The notes under the pieces were generated by a model. The model worked only from the letters and a program-made list of their open reading frames with translations, did not search any database and was not told where the DNA came from. The translations under genes were made by a program, and so were the position numbers. Shown here in pieces: positions 25,760 to 33,990 of a stretch of DNA of 64,000 nt (position 1 is its first letter; each line of letters opens with the position of its first letter). Source of the DNA: NVTR01 sp036480115 (GTDB taxonomy: Bacteria > Pseudomonadota > Alphaproteobacteria > Rhodobacterales > Rhodobacteraceae); NCBI GenBank assembly GCA_965224795.1, contig CBDDAE010000001.1:1612001-1676000 (forward strand), given 5' to 3'.

Positions 25760-26377
25760 TTAACTTTTCCACCCGGCCGCCTTGTGCGATCCGTCACAAT
25801 ACGGCTTGTTCCCAGACAAACCACAACGGCATAGAACGTACTTTCCATCCGAAGCACCTTCGCCGGCGTCCTGGCATTCTATTTTGGGGCCGGTCACCCA
25901 ATAGGGTCCGTCCTTTTCAATTTCTATCTCGGCGCGTTCCGGTAACAAATGATCGCCATTTGCCAATGCAAACGCACCCGATGGACAGGCCGCCACAACT
26001 GCCTTCACTTGATCAACGGTTCCGTTGTCCAGCTGAACCCATGGTTTTTTGGTCGAATCAAATATATTTCCGGCGACCCGGGCGCATTCCGCTGCATGGG
26101 AACACAGACGCGGATTGTAGGTGATGGAAATCTCAGCGCCTTCATAGGTAATCAATCTATCGCGCCCCGATGCGTCGCCACCACGCGACTGAAACCCCGC
26201 ATCTTTGTGCGAACCATCGCAATACGGTTTGTTTTTACTATGGCCGCAACGACACAACCCCATGACGGCTTTAACCTCCATGTCATTGCCGTTTTCGGCT
26301 TTCATGGTGGAAATTCCCTTGGCAATCAGCGGGCCATTTTCGCGTTCTTCAATTGTTGGGATTTCATTGTCTGACAT
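25760..26377 (-). CDS. Iron-sulfur protein with two CDGSH domains flanking a ferredoxin-like (Fer4_19) domain
   Basis: A 205-residue putative redox or Fe-S carrier protein in the cytoplasm. Two CDGSH-type motifs with three Cys and one His each bind [2Fe-2S]: CRCGHSKNKPYCDGSHKDAG near residues 42-61 and CRCGLSGNKPYCDGSHKAAG at the C-terminus. Between them lies a divergent ferredoxin region (CSHAAECARVAGNIF and VVAACPSGAF), as in DUF1271/Fer4_19 proteins. ATG 26377 has a near-perfect AGGAGAG site; the open frame extends ten codons further but lacks one. The partner is unknown. Followed downstream by the rimP promoter region. Confidence 0.88.
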   Translation of the reverse strand: MSDNEIPTIEERENGPLIAKGISTMKAENGNDMEVKAVMGLCRCGHSKNKPYCDGSHKDAGFQSRGGDASGRDRLITYEGAEISITYNPRLCSHAAECARVAGNIFDSTKKPWVQLDNGTVDQVKAVVAACPSGAFALANGDHLLPERAEIEIEKDGPYWVTGPKIECQDAGEGASDGKYVLCRCGLSGNKPYCDGSHKAAGWKS

Positions 26378-26445
26378 TATTCTCTCCTGTTCACTTTTCA
26401 CCATCATGCTCTGACACGAAGGTTTCGGTCAATTGCTATGGCAAA

Positions 26446-27429
26446 CTATTTACCGCCCGATCGGGCTGCAATCGCATCTGTGGCGCGCACCAGTTCCGCA
26501 GTAATTCCAGGTTCTGACAGGGCGTGACCGGCTTGCCCTACATACACAAGTTGCGAATTTGGCCAGGCATTATGCAGCTTTTGTGCCGATATCGGCGGGC
26601 AGATCATATCAAAGCGCCCCTGCACTATTACACCGGGAATTTGGCTGATTTTTTCGATATCGCGTAATATTTGACCATCTTCTTCCAGAAATCCAGCATT
26701 GCTGAAATAATGATTTTCAAGCCTTGCAAAAGCCCTGGCATACTGTGCCGGACCCACAGAAACCTGCCCGTTACTTTTTATCGAAGCCAGTGCGTTTTCC
26801 CAACCTGCCCATGCCTGTCCAAACTTAGTTTCCAATCCAGAATCACCGGAAAACAGTCGTTTGTGATAGGCCGCAATCAAGTCATCGCGTTCATCTTCAG
26901 GTACCAGTTCAACAAACCTCGCCCAAAGGTCCGGCCAGAATTGCCCGGCCCCGCCGCCATAAAACCAGGTTAGCTCTGCCGTGGTCATTAGAAAAATACC
27001 CCGTAGGATCAAATCATTTACCCGGTCCGGGTGGGTTTCGGCATAAATCAATGCCAGTGTAGCGCCCCAACTACCGCCAAACACCGCCCATTTCTCAATG
27101 CCAAGGTTGCTTCGGATCGTTTCTATATCCGCCACCAAATGCCATGTGGTATTGGCCTCTACACTGGCATAGGGCCGCGATTTTCCGCACCCGCGTTGAT
27201 CAAACAAAACTATCCGAAAAACGGCAGGGTCAAAATACCGTCGCATGGCCGGGCTGCACCCCCCACCGGGGCCTCCATGCAACACTACCACCGGCTGCCC
27301 ATTCGGGTTACCGCATTGCTCTACATATATGCGATGCCCATCGCCCACTTCCAGCATTTGGCTGTGGAAAGGCTGGCATGCAGGGTACAAATACTGCGAT
27401 GCGCTTATATGGCCTGCTGTTTTATCCAT
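26446..27429 (-). CDS. pip: Proline iminopeptidase
   Basis: Alpha/beta-hydrolase that removes N-terminal proline from peptides. The oxyanion motif HGGPGGG is at residues 51-57, the nucleophile elbow GGSWG at 118-122 (Ser120), and the catalytic His is in GQAGHALSEPG near the C-terminus. The PYASVEANTTWHLVADIE segment is characteristic of S33 proline iminopeptidases. Normal length at 327 residues. Divergent from ubiG with about 60 bases between. Confidence 0.94.
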   Translation of the reverse strand: MDKTAGHISASQYLYPACQPFHSQMLEVGDGHRIYVEQCGNPNGQPVVVLHGGPGGGCSPAMRRYFDPAVFRIVLFDQRGCGKSRPYASVEANTTWHLVADIETIRSNLGIEKWAVFGGSWGATLALIYAETHPDRVNDLILRGIFLMTTAELTWFYGGGAGQFWPDLWARFVELVPEDERDDLIAAYHKRLFSGDSGLETKFGQAWAGWENALASIKSNGQVSVGPAQYARAFARLENHYFSNAGFLEEDGQILRDIEKISQIPGVIVQGRFDMICPPISAQKLHNAWPNSQLVYVGQAGHALSEPGITAELVRATDAIAARSGGK

Positions 27430-27487
27430 TTTTTACTATATAATCCGAAATGACTACCCGGACCACGGGTGAACCTGAAATGTAGCC

Positions 27488-28246
27488 ATGGGGCTAAAAA
27501 TGCAAGCTGCTAAGCAAACTATCGACCCTGCCGAAGTTGCAAAATTTGAAGCTATGGCGGCGGAGTGGTGGGACCCCAACGGCAAGTTTAAACCTTTGCA
27601 TATGCTAAACCCCTGTCGGCTGGACTATATCACCACACAAATCGCTGCAGAGTTTGGCCGCGACTTAAAAACGTCACACCCCTTCAAAGGACTGCGTATT
27701 CTGGACATCGGATGCGGCGGCGGTCTGCTGTCCGAACCTATGGCCCGGCTAGGGGCCACGGTGGTTGGGGCCGACGCCGCGGCGGGTAATATTCCGGTGG
27801 CCAAGACCCATGCACAGCAATGCGGTCTGGATATAAATTATCGCCACACAACTGCCGAAGCGCTCGCACTGGCGGGGGAACAGTTTGATGCAATTTTGAA
27901 CATGGAAGTGATCGAACACGTGGCCGATCCATCCGCCTATCTTGCCGCTTGCCAAGACCTGTTGAAGCCCGGTGCGTTGATGGTTTGCTCAACCATAAAT
28001 CGAAACCCAAAAAGCTTCATGGTGGCCATTGTTGGAGCGGAATACATTATGCGCTGGCTACCCCACGGCACCCATGAATGGGACAAATTTATTACCCCCG
28101 ATGAACTGTTTGATTTGATAAGGGGTGCCGGGCTTGAACCGGTGGATCGCAAGGGTTTCACCTTCAACCCAATGTCATGGACCTGGTCGCTGTCCGATCG
28201 CGATCTGTCTGTAAACTATGTCACAACCAGCCTGAAACCAGTTTGA
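27488..28246 (+). CDS. ubiG: Ubiquinone biosynthesis O-methyltransferase
   Basis: SAM-dependent enzyme for both O-methylations of ubiquinone. The N-terminal FEAMAAEWWDPNGKFKPLH, the SAM motif I LDIGCGGGLLSEPMARLGA and the later EVIEHV and FNPMSWTWSL segments are UbiG hallmarks. Two ATGs compete, 27488 and 27500; the second has GGGG six bases upstream, the first no clear site, so the start is uncertain by four codons. It ends one base before the convergent marR gene. Confidence 0.95.
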   Translation: MGLKMQAAKQTIDPAEVAKFEAMAAEWWDPNGKFKPLHMLNPCRLDYITTQIAAEFGRDLKTSHPFKGLRILDIGCGGGLLSEPMARLGATVVGADAAAGNIPVAKTHAQQCGLDINYRHTTAEALALAGEQFDAILNMEVIEHVADPSAYLAACQDLLKPGALMVCSTINRNPKSFMVAIVGAEYIMRWLPHGTHEWDKFITPDELFDLIRGAGLEPVDRKGFTFNPMSWTWSLSDRDLSVNYVTTSLKPV

Positions 28247-28247
28247 T

Positions 28248-28691
28248 TCAGTTTTCTTTAGATAATCTTAGCCGCAATTCGCGCAAAACCGGCAGCGCGG
28301 CCTTGGCTTTTTCGATGCCAACGGAATCAACCACATCACCAATAATCGGTGAAATTGCCGCCAAAGCAATATCGCGCGCATTGTAGCCTGCTGGGCTGAT
28401 CGCAACAAATTTCCGCCGGGCGTCATCCCAATCTGGGCGAATATGAACATGGCCTGCATTTTCAAGTTTGTGAAGCGTGTTTGTCATGGCGCCACGGGTT
28501 ACACTGAAAGAACTTGCAAGCTGAGCCGGGCTACGTTCCTCCTGCACGTGGGCCAGGTGATTAAGAACCGAAAAATGGCTAAGTTCCATCCCTTTTGGCA
28601 AAGCTTTGGACAAACGCGCCCGCGCCAATTGATCAACCATGAATATCTCGCTGAACAGCGAAACTGCTAAAGGATCGTTCTGGTCGCTCAT
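28248..28691 (-). CDS. MarR family transcriptional regulator
   Basis: A 147-residue winged-helix regulator. SHFSVLNHLAHVQ, the recognition region PAQLASSFSVTRGAMTNTLH and the wing HIRPDWDDARRKFVAI are all in MarR order. It directly abuts the nitrilase gene downstream of grxC (stop and start adjacent), so it is the last gene of a comF-grxC-nitrilase-marR run. No ligand can be predicted. Confidence 0.92.
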   Translation of the reverse strand: MSDQNDPLAVSLFSEIFMVDQLARARLSKALPKGMELSHFSVLNHLAHVQEERSPAQLASSFSVTRGAMTNTLHKLENAGHVHIRPDWDDARRKFVAISPAGYNARDIALAAISPIIGDVVDSVGIEKAKAALPVLRELRLRLSKEN

Positions 28692-29525
28692 CTACGGGCC
28701 TTCATAAGGTCGGTCATTGTCAAGGGACGGCAGGCGGATACGGGCAGCGTCCACCTCACTTAGGTTCAGATCAATGATAGTGATACCCGGCTCAACCCCC
28801 GCATCAGTCAAGATTTCGCCCCAAGGCGATACCGCCAAGGAATGCCCCCAGGTGTCACGGGGCTTACCCATAGTCACAACATGCGATCCACTCTGTGCCG
28901 GCGCCAAAACAAAGCAGCCGGTTTCAATCGCCCGCGCGCGCAGCAAGGTCTCCCAATGGGCCACTCCGGTCACGGGTGAAAATGCGGCTGGCACCGTCAA
29001 TATTTGTGCGCCCGCTTGTGCCAAATTCCGGTACAGGTGCGGAAACCTGACGTCATAGCAAATTGTCATACCGATTTTTGCAAATCCTGCATCCGCCACC
29101 ACGGCCCGATTACCGGGACGATATCCTTCAGATTCGCGGAAAGTTTCAGTTTTGGTCACCTGAACATCAAACATATGTATTTTGTCGTAATGCGCAGCGA
29201 TATCCCCTTTGGTCGAAATCAAATACGAACGATTGGCAAATCGCCCGTCATCATCATCTGTCAACAATCCAAGTGAGCCGATAAGCACCCAAACACCCAA
29301 GGTTTTTGCTTCAGCCCGTATCGCAACAAGGGTTGGATCATCTGCCCCATGGCTTAAAACCGACCGTTGTCTTTCACGGCTTTGGGACACACAGTTTGAC
29401 ACTTCAGGCGTCAAAATAAATTCAGCGCCTGCAGATGCCGCCTTCCGGATATACGCTAGGATCTGCGGCAGATTTTTCGCCGGATCATCCGAAGAACTTA
29501 GCTGAACCAATCCAACGCGCAGCAC
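28692..29525 (-). CDS. Carbon-nitrogen hydrolase (Nit2/omega-amidase-like)
   Basis: Cytoplasmic amidase of the nitrilase superfamily. The catalytic triad is visible as E41 (TPEVSN), K115 (HYDKIHMFDV) and C156 (ICYDVRFPHLYR). The HMFDV and CYDVRFP wording places it with Nit1/Nit2, deaminated glutathione amidase or omega-amidase. It starts with GTG at 29525 directly after the grxC stop, so it is translationally coupled to a glutaredoxin; repair of deaminated glutathione is therefore attractive but is inference. Confidence 0.9.
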   Translation of the reverse strand: MLRVGLVQLSSSDDPAKNLPQILAYIRKAASAGAEFILTPEVSNCVSQSRERQRSVLSHGADDPTLVAIRAEAKTLGVWVLIGSLGLLTDDDDGRFANRSYLISTKGDIAAHYDKIHMFDVQVTKTETFRESEGYRPGNRAVVADAGFAKIGMTICYDVRFPHLYRNLAQAGAQILTVPAAFSPVTGVAHWETLLRARAIETGCFVLAPAQSGSHVVTMGKPRDTWGHSLAVSPWGEILTDAGVEPGITIIDLNLSEVDAARIRLPSLDNDRPYEGP

Positions 29526-29783
29526 CTAGGCCGCCAACAACGTGTCTAACTTGCCATCCTGTTCAAGGCCCATCAGGTCATCAAACCCGCCCACATGGGT
29601 GTCGCCGATAAATATTTGCGGCACTGTGTGACGGCCATTGGCCCGTTTCATCATTTCCTGGCGTTTGCTCGGGTTGATCATGACGTTGAATTCAACAAAA
29701 TTAACGCCCTTTTTGTTTAGCAACCGTTTGGCAGCATGGCAGAACCCACATATCGGCGTCGTGTAGATTTCAACTGGTTTCAT
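29526..29783 (-). CDS. grxC: Glutaredoxin 3
   Basis: Glutathione-dependent disulfide oxidoreductase of 85 residues. The active site is C12-G-F-C15 rather than the more common CPYC. The GSH-binding TVPQIFIGDTHVGGFDDL occurs at residues 54-71. Shares an operon with the downstream nitrilase and marR; comF lies upstream 36 bases away. Confidence 0.94.
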   Translation of the reverse strand: MKPVEIYTTPICGFCHAAKRLLNKKGVNFVEFNVMINPSKRQEMMKRANGRHTVPQIFIGDTHVGGFDDLMGLEQDGKLDTLLAA

Positions 29784-29819
29784 ATTCTTATCCCTTAGAT
29801 TTAGCAGAACTATAGGGAT

Positions 29820-30542
29820 TTAGGCATCCTTCGCAACGCGCGCTAGGGCCAAAACACATACCCGTGCTGCACCAGCGGCATAACACGCTTCTGTTGTTGC
29901 GGCAAAAGTTGCACCAGAGGTCATCACGTCGTCAATCAGTAAAACTTCCTGTCCCGCCAGTTTTACAGCGTGTTTTTTGTGCGGGGTGATTGCACCAGCC
30001 ATATTAGTAAACCGCTCAGATCGCCCCATCCCATCCTGAACTTTGGTTACTCTCTTGCGCACCAGTGCATCCGGCAAATAGGTTTCTCCGGTGGTTGCGG
30101 CCAATTCCTTTGCCAGTAACGCCGCCTGATTATAACGCCGCTGTATCAGACGGGTCCAATGGGCCGGGATTGGCACCACAATTGCACCCTTGCCAACCAA
30201 CTGGCGCATCGGCGTTACCAACCACCGCGCGGCGGGCACTGCCAAATCCTGCCTGTCACCATGTTTCATGGCCAACACCAAACGACGGGCGTTGCCAGCA
30301 TATAACAGTGCAGCGCGCCCCCTTTCCCAGGGCCGGGCGATAGTCATACAATCATCGCATCGCTCTTTGTGACCGTCCGAATCGCCGGGCAAAGGCACAC
30401 CGCAGAAATCGCACACCAAGCCGGTAATAAATGGTGTTTCACCCCAACAATTAGAGCAAAGAGCAAATTCTTCGTCCAGTAGGGTGCTGCAACTGATGCA
30501 GCTGGGCGGATAAATTAGTCGCAACGCCGTTTGCAATCCCAC
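29820..30542 (-). CDS. ComF family protein (phosphoribosyltransferase fold)
   Basis: A 240-residue protein with an N-terminal zinc-finger-like region of four Cys pairs (CISCSTLL, LCSNC, CDFCGVPL, CDDC) and a C-terminal phosphoribosyltransferase domain with the PRPP loop VLLIDDVMTSGAT near residue 205. ComF proteins are tied to DNA uptake in naturally competent bacteria, but many carriers are not known to be competent. The GTG start at 30542 has AAGGAT six bases upstream. Only 36 bases separate it from the divergent methyltransferase start, so the two promoters must overlap coding sequence. Confidence 0.9.
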   Translation of the reverse strand: MGLQTALRLIYPPSCISCSTLLDEEFALCSNCWGETPFITGLVCDFCGVPLPGDSDGHKERCDDCMTIARPWERGRAALLYAGNARRLVLAMKHGDRQDLAVPAARWLVTPMRQLVGKGAIVVPIPAHWTRLIQRRYNQAALLAKELAATTGETYLPDALVRKRVTKVQDGMGRSERFTNMAGAITPHKKHAVKLAGQEVLLIDDVMTSGATFAATTEACYAAGAARVCVLALARVAKDA

Positions 30543-30578
30543 AAAATATCCTTAATCAATTGCCAAAAAAGGACTACA

Positions 30579-31418
30579 ATGGAAGCCCCACCAATACTCA
30601 CCGACCGTTTGGCGCTTTCGCGAAACAGGGCCCGATCAAAGGCATTGGACCCCTCTGCAATGTTCTTGCATCACCATGCGGCTGATGAGGTTAAGCAAAG
30701 ACTACAATTGGTTAACAGAACGTTTACATCGCCAGCCGTTGTGACCGGTTTTTCCGAACTTTGGGCAGATATCACGCCCAACCTTAAGATAGTGGCAGAC
30801 ACAGATACGCTGGATCTGATACCAAAATCCCACGACCTGGTGGTTCATGGTATGGCACTGCACTGGGCAAATGATCCGGTGGGTCAACTTGTGCAGGCGC
30901 GCCGTGCCCTGTACCCCGATGGCCTGTTTCTGGGTATTCTTTTTGGTGGAGAAACACTAAAAGAATTGCGCACCTGTCTGGGTGAGGCCGAAGCAGAAAT
31001 CACGGGCGGACTATCACCCAGAATTGCACCAATGGGTGAAATACGACAGCTTGGGTCATTGTTGCAACGGGCAGGGTTTGCGTTGCCGGTGGCGGATTCT
31101 GTCACCTATTCTACCAGCTATGAAACAGCTTACCATCTTATGCGGGATCTGCGCGCGATGGGCGAAACCAATGCATTGGCGCAACGTAATCGTCAGCCCA
31201 TGCGACGGGCCATACTGGAACTGGCTGCCGAAAGGTATAGCCTAAAAACCGGCACCGACGGACGTATTTCGGCAACGTTTGAACTGATCATCCTGACAGG
31301 GTGGGCACCTGACCCAAGCCAGCCAAAACCGCTGCGTCCGGGTTCAGCAAACTCGCGCTTGGCCGATGCGCTCGACACTAAAGAACACAAACTTGGGCAG
31401 CCGCCAAAAACCAACTAG
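30579..31418 (+). CDS. SAM-dependent methyltransferase, BioC/NDUFAF5-like
   Basis: A 279-residue class I methyltransferase-like protein. LTDRLALSRNRARSKA at the N-terminus, DLVVHGMALHWANDPVGQL near residue 86, and LYPDGLFLGILFGGETLKELR match the BioC-related family that includes mitochondrial NDUFAF5. The classical motif I GxGxG is degenerate here (VVTGFSELW), which is common in this alphaproteobacterial branch. ATG 30579 has AAAAGGA upstream; the frame to 30531 overlaps comF. The substrate (possibly an Arg hydroxylase-like or methyl transfer role in complex I assembly) is not decided. Confidence 0.8.
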   Translation: MEAPPILTDRLALSRNRARSKALDPSAMFLHHHAADEVKQRLQLVNRTFTSPAVVTGFSELWADITPNLKIVADTDTLDLIPKSHDLVVHGMALHWANDPVGQLVQARRALYPDGLFLGILFGGETLKELRTCLGEAEAEITGGLSPRIAPMGEIRQLGSLLQRAGFALPVADSVTYSTSYETAYHLMRDLRAMGETNALAQRNRQPMRRAILELAAERYSLKTGTDGRISATFELIILTGWAPDPSQPKPLRPGSANSRLADALDTKEHKLGQPPKTN

Positions 31419-31479
31419 ATTTGACGTAAGCCAAAAACCCGGTATTCCCCTAAATCAGAACTTTGTGGAGCGCGCCCCA

Positions 31480-32532
31480 ATGACTCGGGAAATCAAAATT
31501 GAAGACCTGACAAAGCGTCAAAACGGTGTTCCCACCGAGCGTATCGGTATCCTGATAGCGAATCTAGGTACCCCCGATGCTACTGACTACTGGTCAATGC
31601 GCCGTTATCTGAATGAATTTTTGTCAGACCAGCGTGTCATTGATTATCCGCGCTGGCGCTGGCAACCAATCCTGCAAACAATCATTTTGACCAAACGCCC
31701 TTTTACGTCCGGTGCTGCATACCGGTCAATCTGGAACAACGACGCCAATGAAAGCCCGCTTTTGACAATTACCAAAGCACAGACATCCAGACTACGGGAC
31801 CTTTTGACGGCAAAATTTGGGGATCAAATCAAGCTTGAATTCTGTATGCGCTATGGCAACCCATCGACAAAATCGCGGGTTGAAGCTCTGATAGAAAAAG
31901 GCTGCCAAAAAATCTTGTTCTTCCCGCTTTACCCTCAATATGCCGGGGCCACGACCGCCACCGCAAATGACCAGTTCTTTCGCGTGTTGATGGAACAGAA
32001 ATGGCAACCAGCCGCGCGCACCGTACCGGCTTATTACAATCAGCCCGCCTATATCCAAGCTCTGGCCCAATCGGTCGAACGTACCTATTCCGCCCTAACG
32101 CAAAAACCTGACCTGCTGGTTACATCCTATCACGGCATGCCAAAGCGATATTATGAAAATGGCGACCCTTATTATACTCAATGCTTGGAAACATCGCGGC
32201 TGTTGTCTGAACAGCTAGGTTGGCAGGACAAAAAAATATTCACAACGTTTCAATCAAAATTTGGACCCGAAGAATGGTTGCAGCCTTACACCGTAAAAGA
32301 AGTCGCCCGCCTGGCGAAAGACGGGGTACGAAATATCGCGATCATGGCTCCGGCATTTTCTGCCGATTGCATTGAAACACTTGAAGAGATCAACGATGAA
32401 ATTCGCGAAAGTTTTGAATCTGCCGGCGGTGAGGTTTTCACCTATATTCCCTGCCTAAACGATGACCCCGCCCATATAGACGCCTTGGCCAGCATTATAA
32501 GTGAAAATTTATCGGGCTGGGGTTTGGATTAA
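31480..32532 (+). CDS. hemH: Ferrochelatase
   Basis: Inserts Fe2+ into protoporphyrin IX. ANLGTPDATDYWSMRRYLNEFL opens the fold, with the catalytic His in LLVTSYHGMPKRYYENGDPY and the conserved Glu region in FSADCIETLEEINDEI. ATG 31480 gives 350 residues and has GGAG nine bases upstream; the longer frame from 31366 runs back into the methyltransferase gene. A strong terminator follows. In this group hemH is often followed by small exported peptides, as here. Confidence 0.96.
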   Translation: MTREIKIEDLTKRQNGVPTERIGILIANLGTPDATDYWSMRRYLNEFLSDQRVIDYPRWRWQPILQTIILTKRPFTSGAAYRSIWNNDANESPLLTITKAQTSRLRDLLTAKFGDQIKLEFCMRYGNPSTKSRVEALIEKGCQKILFFPLYPQYAGATTATANDQFFRVLMEQKWQPAARTVPAYYNQPAYIQALAQSVERTYSALTQKPDLLVTSYHGMPKRYYENGDPYYTQCLETSRLLSEQLGWQDKKIFTTFQSKFGPEEWLQPYTVKEVARLAKDGVRNIAIMAPAFSADCIETLEEINDEIRESFESAGGEVFTYIPCLNDDPAHIDALASIISENLSGWGLD

Positions 32533-32539
32533 ACACATG

Positions 32540-32571
32540 AAAAGGGGCCGCAAAAAATTGCAGCCCCTTTT
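32540..32571. terminator. Bidirectional intrinsic terminator after hemH
   Basis: AAAAGGGGC (32540-32548) pairs with GCCCCTTTT (32563-32571). U-rich ends occur on both strands, so it can serve hemH and the convergent 62-residue peptide gene. Confidence 0.85.
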
Positions 32572-32591
32572 AATCTCTGAAACGCAGTCGC

Positions 32592-32780
32592 TTAGTTGTT
32601 AGCGACGGCTGCTGCTACGAGAAGAAGCAAGATCAGTGGAACGATAAAGCCACCAGCTGAAGACGATTGTGTGTGCTCAACCATTGGTGCCATTTCCATG
32701 ACGGGTGCTTCTAGACCACCAGCAAAAGCTGCGGTGGCGGCGACTGCTGTGATTGCAGTGGCAAGTGCGATTTTCTTCAT
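32592..32780 (-). CDS. Small exported membrane peptide, 62 residues (copy 1)
   Basis: A signal peptide (KKIALATAITAVAATAAFAG) is followed by a short acidic, Met-rich segment (LEAPVMEMAPMVEHTQSSS) and a C-terminal hydrophobic helix (GGFIVPLILLLLVAAAVANN). ATG 32780 is preceded by AGGAGAG. Nearly identical to the gene at 32924-33112. The function is unknown; I believe such peptides recur beside hemH in Rhodobacteraceae but cannot check. The layout suggests an inner-membrane peptide with a short periplasmic head. Confidence 0.8.
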   Translation of the reverse strand: MKKIALATAITAVAATAAFAGGLEAPVMEMAPMVEHTQSSSAGGFIVPLILLLLVAAAVANN

Positions 32781-32875
32781 AGTACTCTCCTGATTAACCA
32801 ACCTCATTAGACTTGTTGGCATATATATTCCCAGTCTAAGCGCCAATCTTGCAGGCGTCTAGTCCAGCAAATTAA

Positions 32876-32903
32876 AAAGGGCGGCAGTTTTCTGCCGCCC
32901 TTT
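32876..32903 (-). terminator. Intrinsic terminator after peptide copy 2
   Basis: GGGCGGCAG with flanking AAA (32876-32887) pairs with CTGCCGCCCTTT (32892-32903), a 12-bp perfect stem with a four-base loop. On the minus strand it is followed by TTTTTAATTT. It separates the two tandem peptide genes into two transcripts. Confidence 0.9.
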
Positions 32904-32923
32904 CAAATTCCTGTTCCGGTCGC

Positions 32924-33112
32924 TTAGTTGTTAGCGACGGCTGCTGCTACTAAAAGAAGCAGGATCAGTGGAACAATAAAGCCGCCAGCGGAAGAAGTTG
33001 TAGTTTCCTCAACCATTGGTGCCATTTCCATGACAGGAGCTTCAAGACCACCAGCAAAAGCTGCTGTAGCGGCGACTGCAGTGATTGCAGCGGCAAGTGC
33101 GATTTTTTTCAT
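32924..33112 (-). CDS. Small exported membrane peptide, 62 residues (copy 2)
   Basis: Paralogue of the 32592-32780 gene. Same signal peptide, same GGLEAPVMEMAPMVE core and same C-terminal helix; differences concentrate in the linker, EETTTSSA here against EHTQSSSA there. ATG 33112 has GGAGAAAA upstream. The frame extends upstream to 33223 without a ribosome site. It has its own terminator, so dosage of the two copies may be set separately. Confidence 0.8.
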   Translation of the reverse strand: MKKIALAAAITAVAATAAFAGGLEAPVMEMAPMVEETTTSSAGGFIVPLILLLLVAAAVANN

Positions 33113-33250
33113 TTTTTTCTCCAAGTATGCCGAAAACAATAACAACACTGCGTCGGCCAATAGGGTGCGTGTATTGCCCCTATAGGCCGCTAAAGTGTCT
33201 GAAATCCAGCAAAATATTGGCAATATAGGCCGAGTCAGCCGTGATTGTCG

Positions 33251-33847
33251 TCAAATTAGCAACACTTGCGTCCCCACTTTGGCATACCCAAACAGCTGCG
33301 AGATGTGTTCATTGTACAGCCCGATACAGCCATTTGACGATCTGCGGCCAATTTTACGCGTATCATGGGTGCCGTGAATACGGTAATATTTCCATGATAA
33401 ATAAAGCGCATGTGTGCCCAGAGGGTTATCCGGGCCTGGCTCAACGCGGTCGGGCCATTCCGGATTACGCCGCTTCATCGCCGGGGTAGGGGACCAGGAT
33501 GGGCCTTCGACCATACGGATAATACTGGTACGACCCAGCCTCGTCAGATCGGCGGATAATGGCACACTTGTGGGAAAAAGCCGGTAAGTTTCCCCGTCTT
33601 CTGACCAATAATGCAAAGCCCGTGACGTTGTATCCACCAGAATCGCGCCTTTTCGCAGGCTGCCAAAGTAAGGTTGCCACTGTAATGTTCGAAAACTGGA
33701 TATGTTGTGGCGAACCGATTGGGAAATGTCCGCCTCAATTTCAACAGTCCCGGTGGACTGGGCTAATGCAGGCGTAGCAAGGCCGCTAGCCGCGGCAGTT
33801 GCCAAAAATAAGCGGCGATTCATTCCTGACTTGTTATTCTGTACCAT
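33251..33847 (-). CDS. L,D-transpeptidase (YkuD domain), Tat/Sec-exported
   Basis: Periplasmic enzyme that cross-links peptidoglycan or attaches lipoproteins to it. The 198-residue product starts MVQNNKSGMNRRLFLATAAA, a twin-Arg-type signal peptide with a cut near ALA-QST. The YkuD active site is HGTHDTRKIGRRSSNGCIGL near residues 161-180, with the His and the SNGC cysteine. GGAGAG precedes ATG 33847. A lipoprotein L,D-transpeptidase is encoded less than 1 kb away. Confidence 0.92.
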   Translation of the reverse strand: MVQNNKSGMNRRLFLATAAASGLATPALAQSTGTVEIEADISQSVRHNISSFRTLQWQPYFGSLRKGAILVDTTSRALHYWSEDGETYRLFPTSVPLSADLTRLGRTSIIRMVEGPSWSPTPAMKRRNPEWPDRVEPGPDNPLGTHALYLSWKYYRIHGTHDTRKIGRRSSNGCIGLYNEHISQLFGYAKVGTQVLLI

Positions 33848-33990
33848 CTGGTCTCTCCGGCTGTTTCGCGCGTACATTATGATGCAATTGCGCCAGTCGC
33901 AATTCAAACAACCGTTAGAATCAAGAGATGGGTTTGATCCCGCCGATACATCACGCTAGAGGTTGGCAACTCAAAACCCGGTATTTGCAC

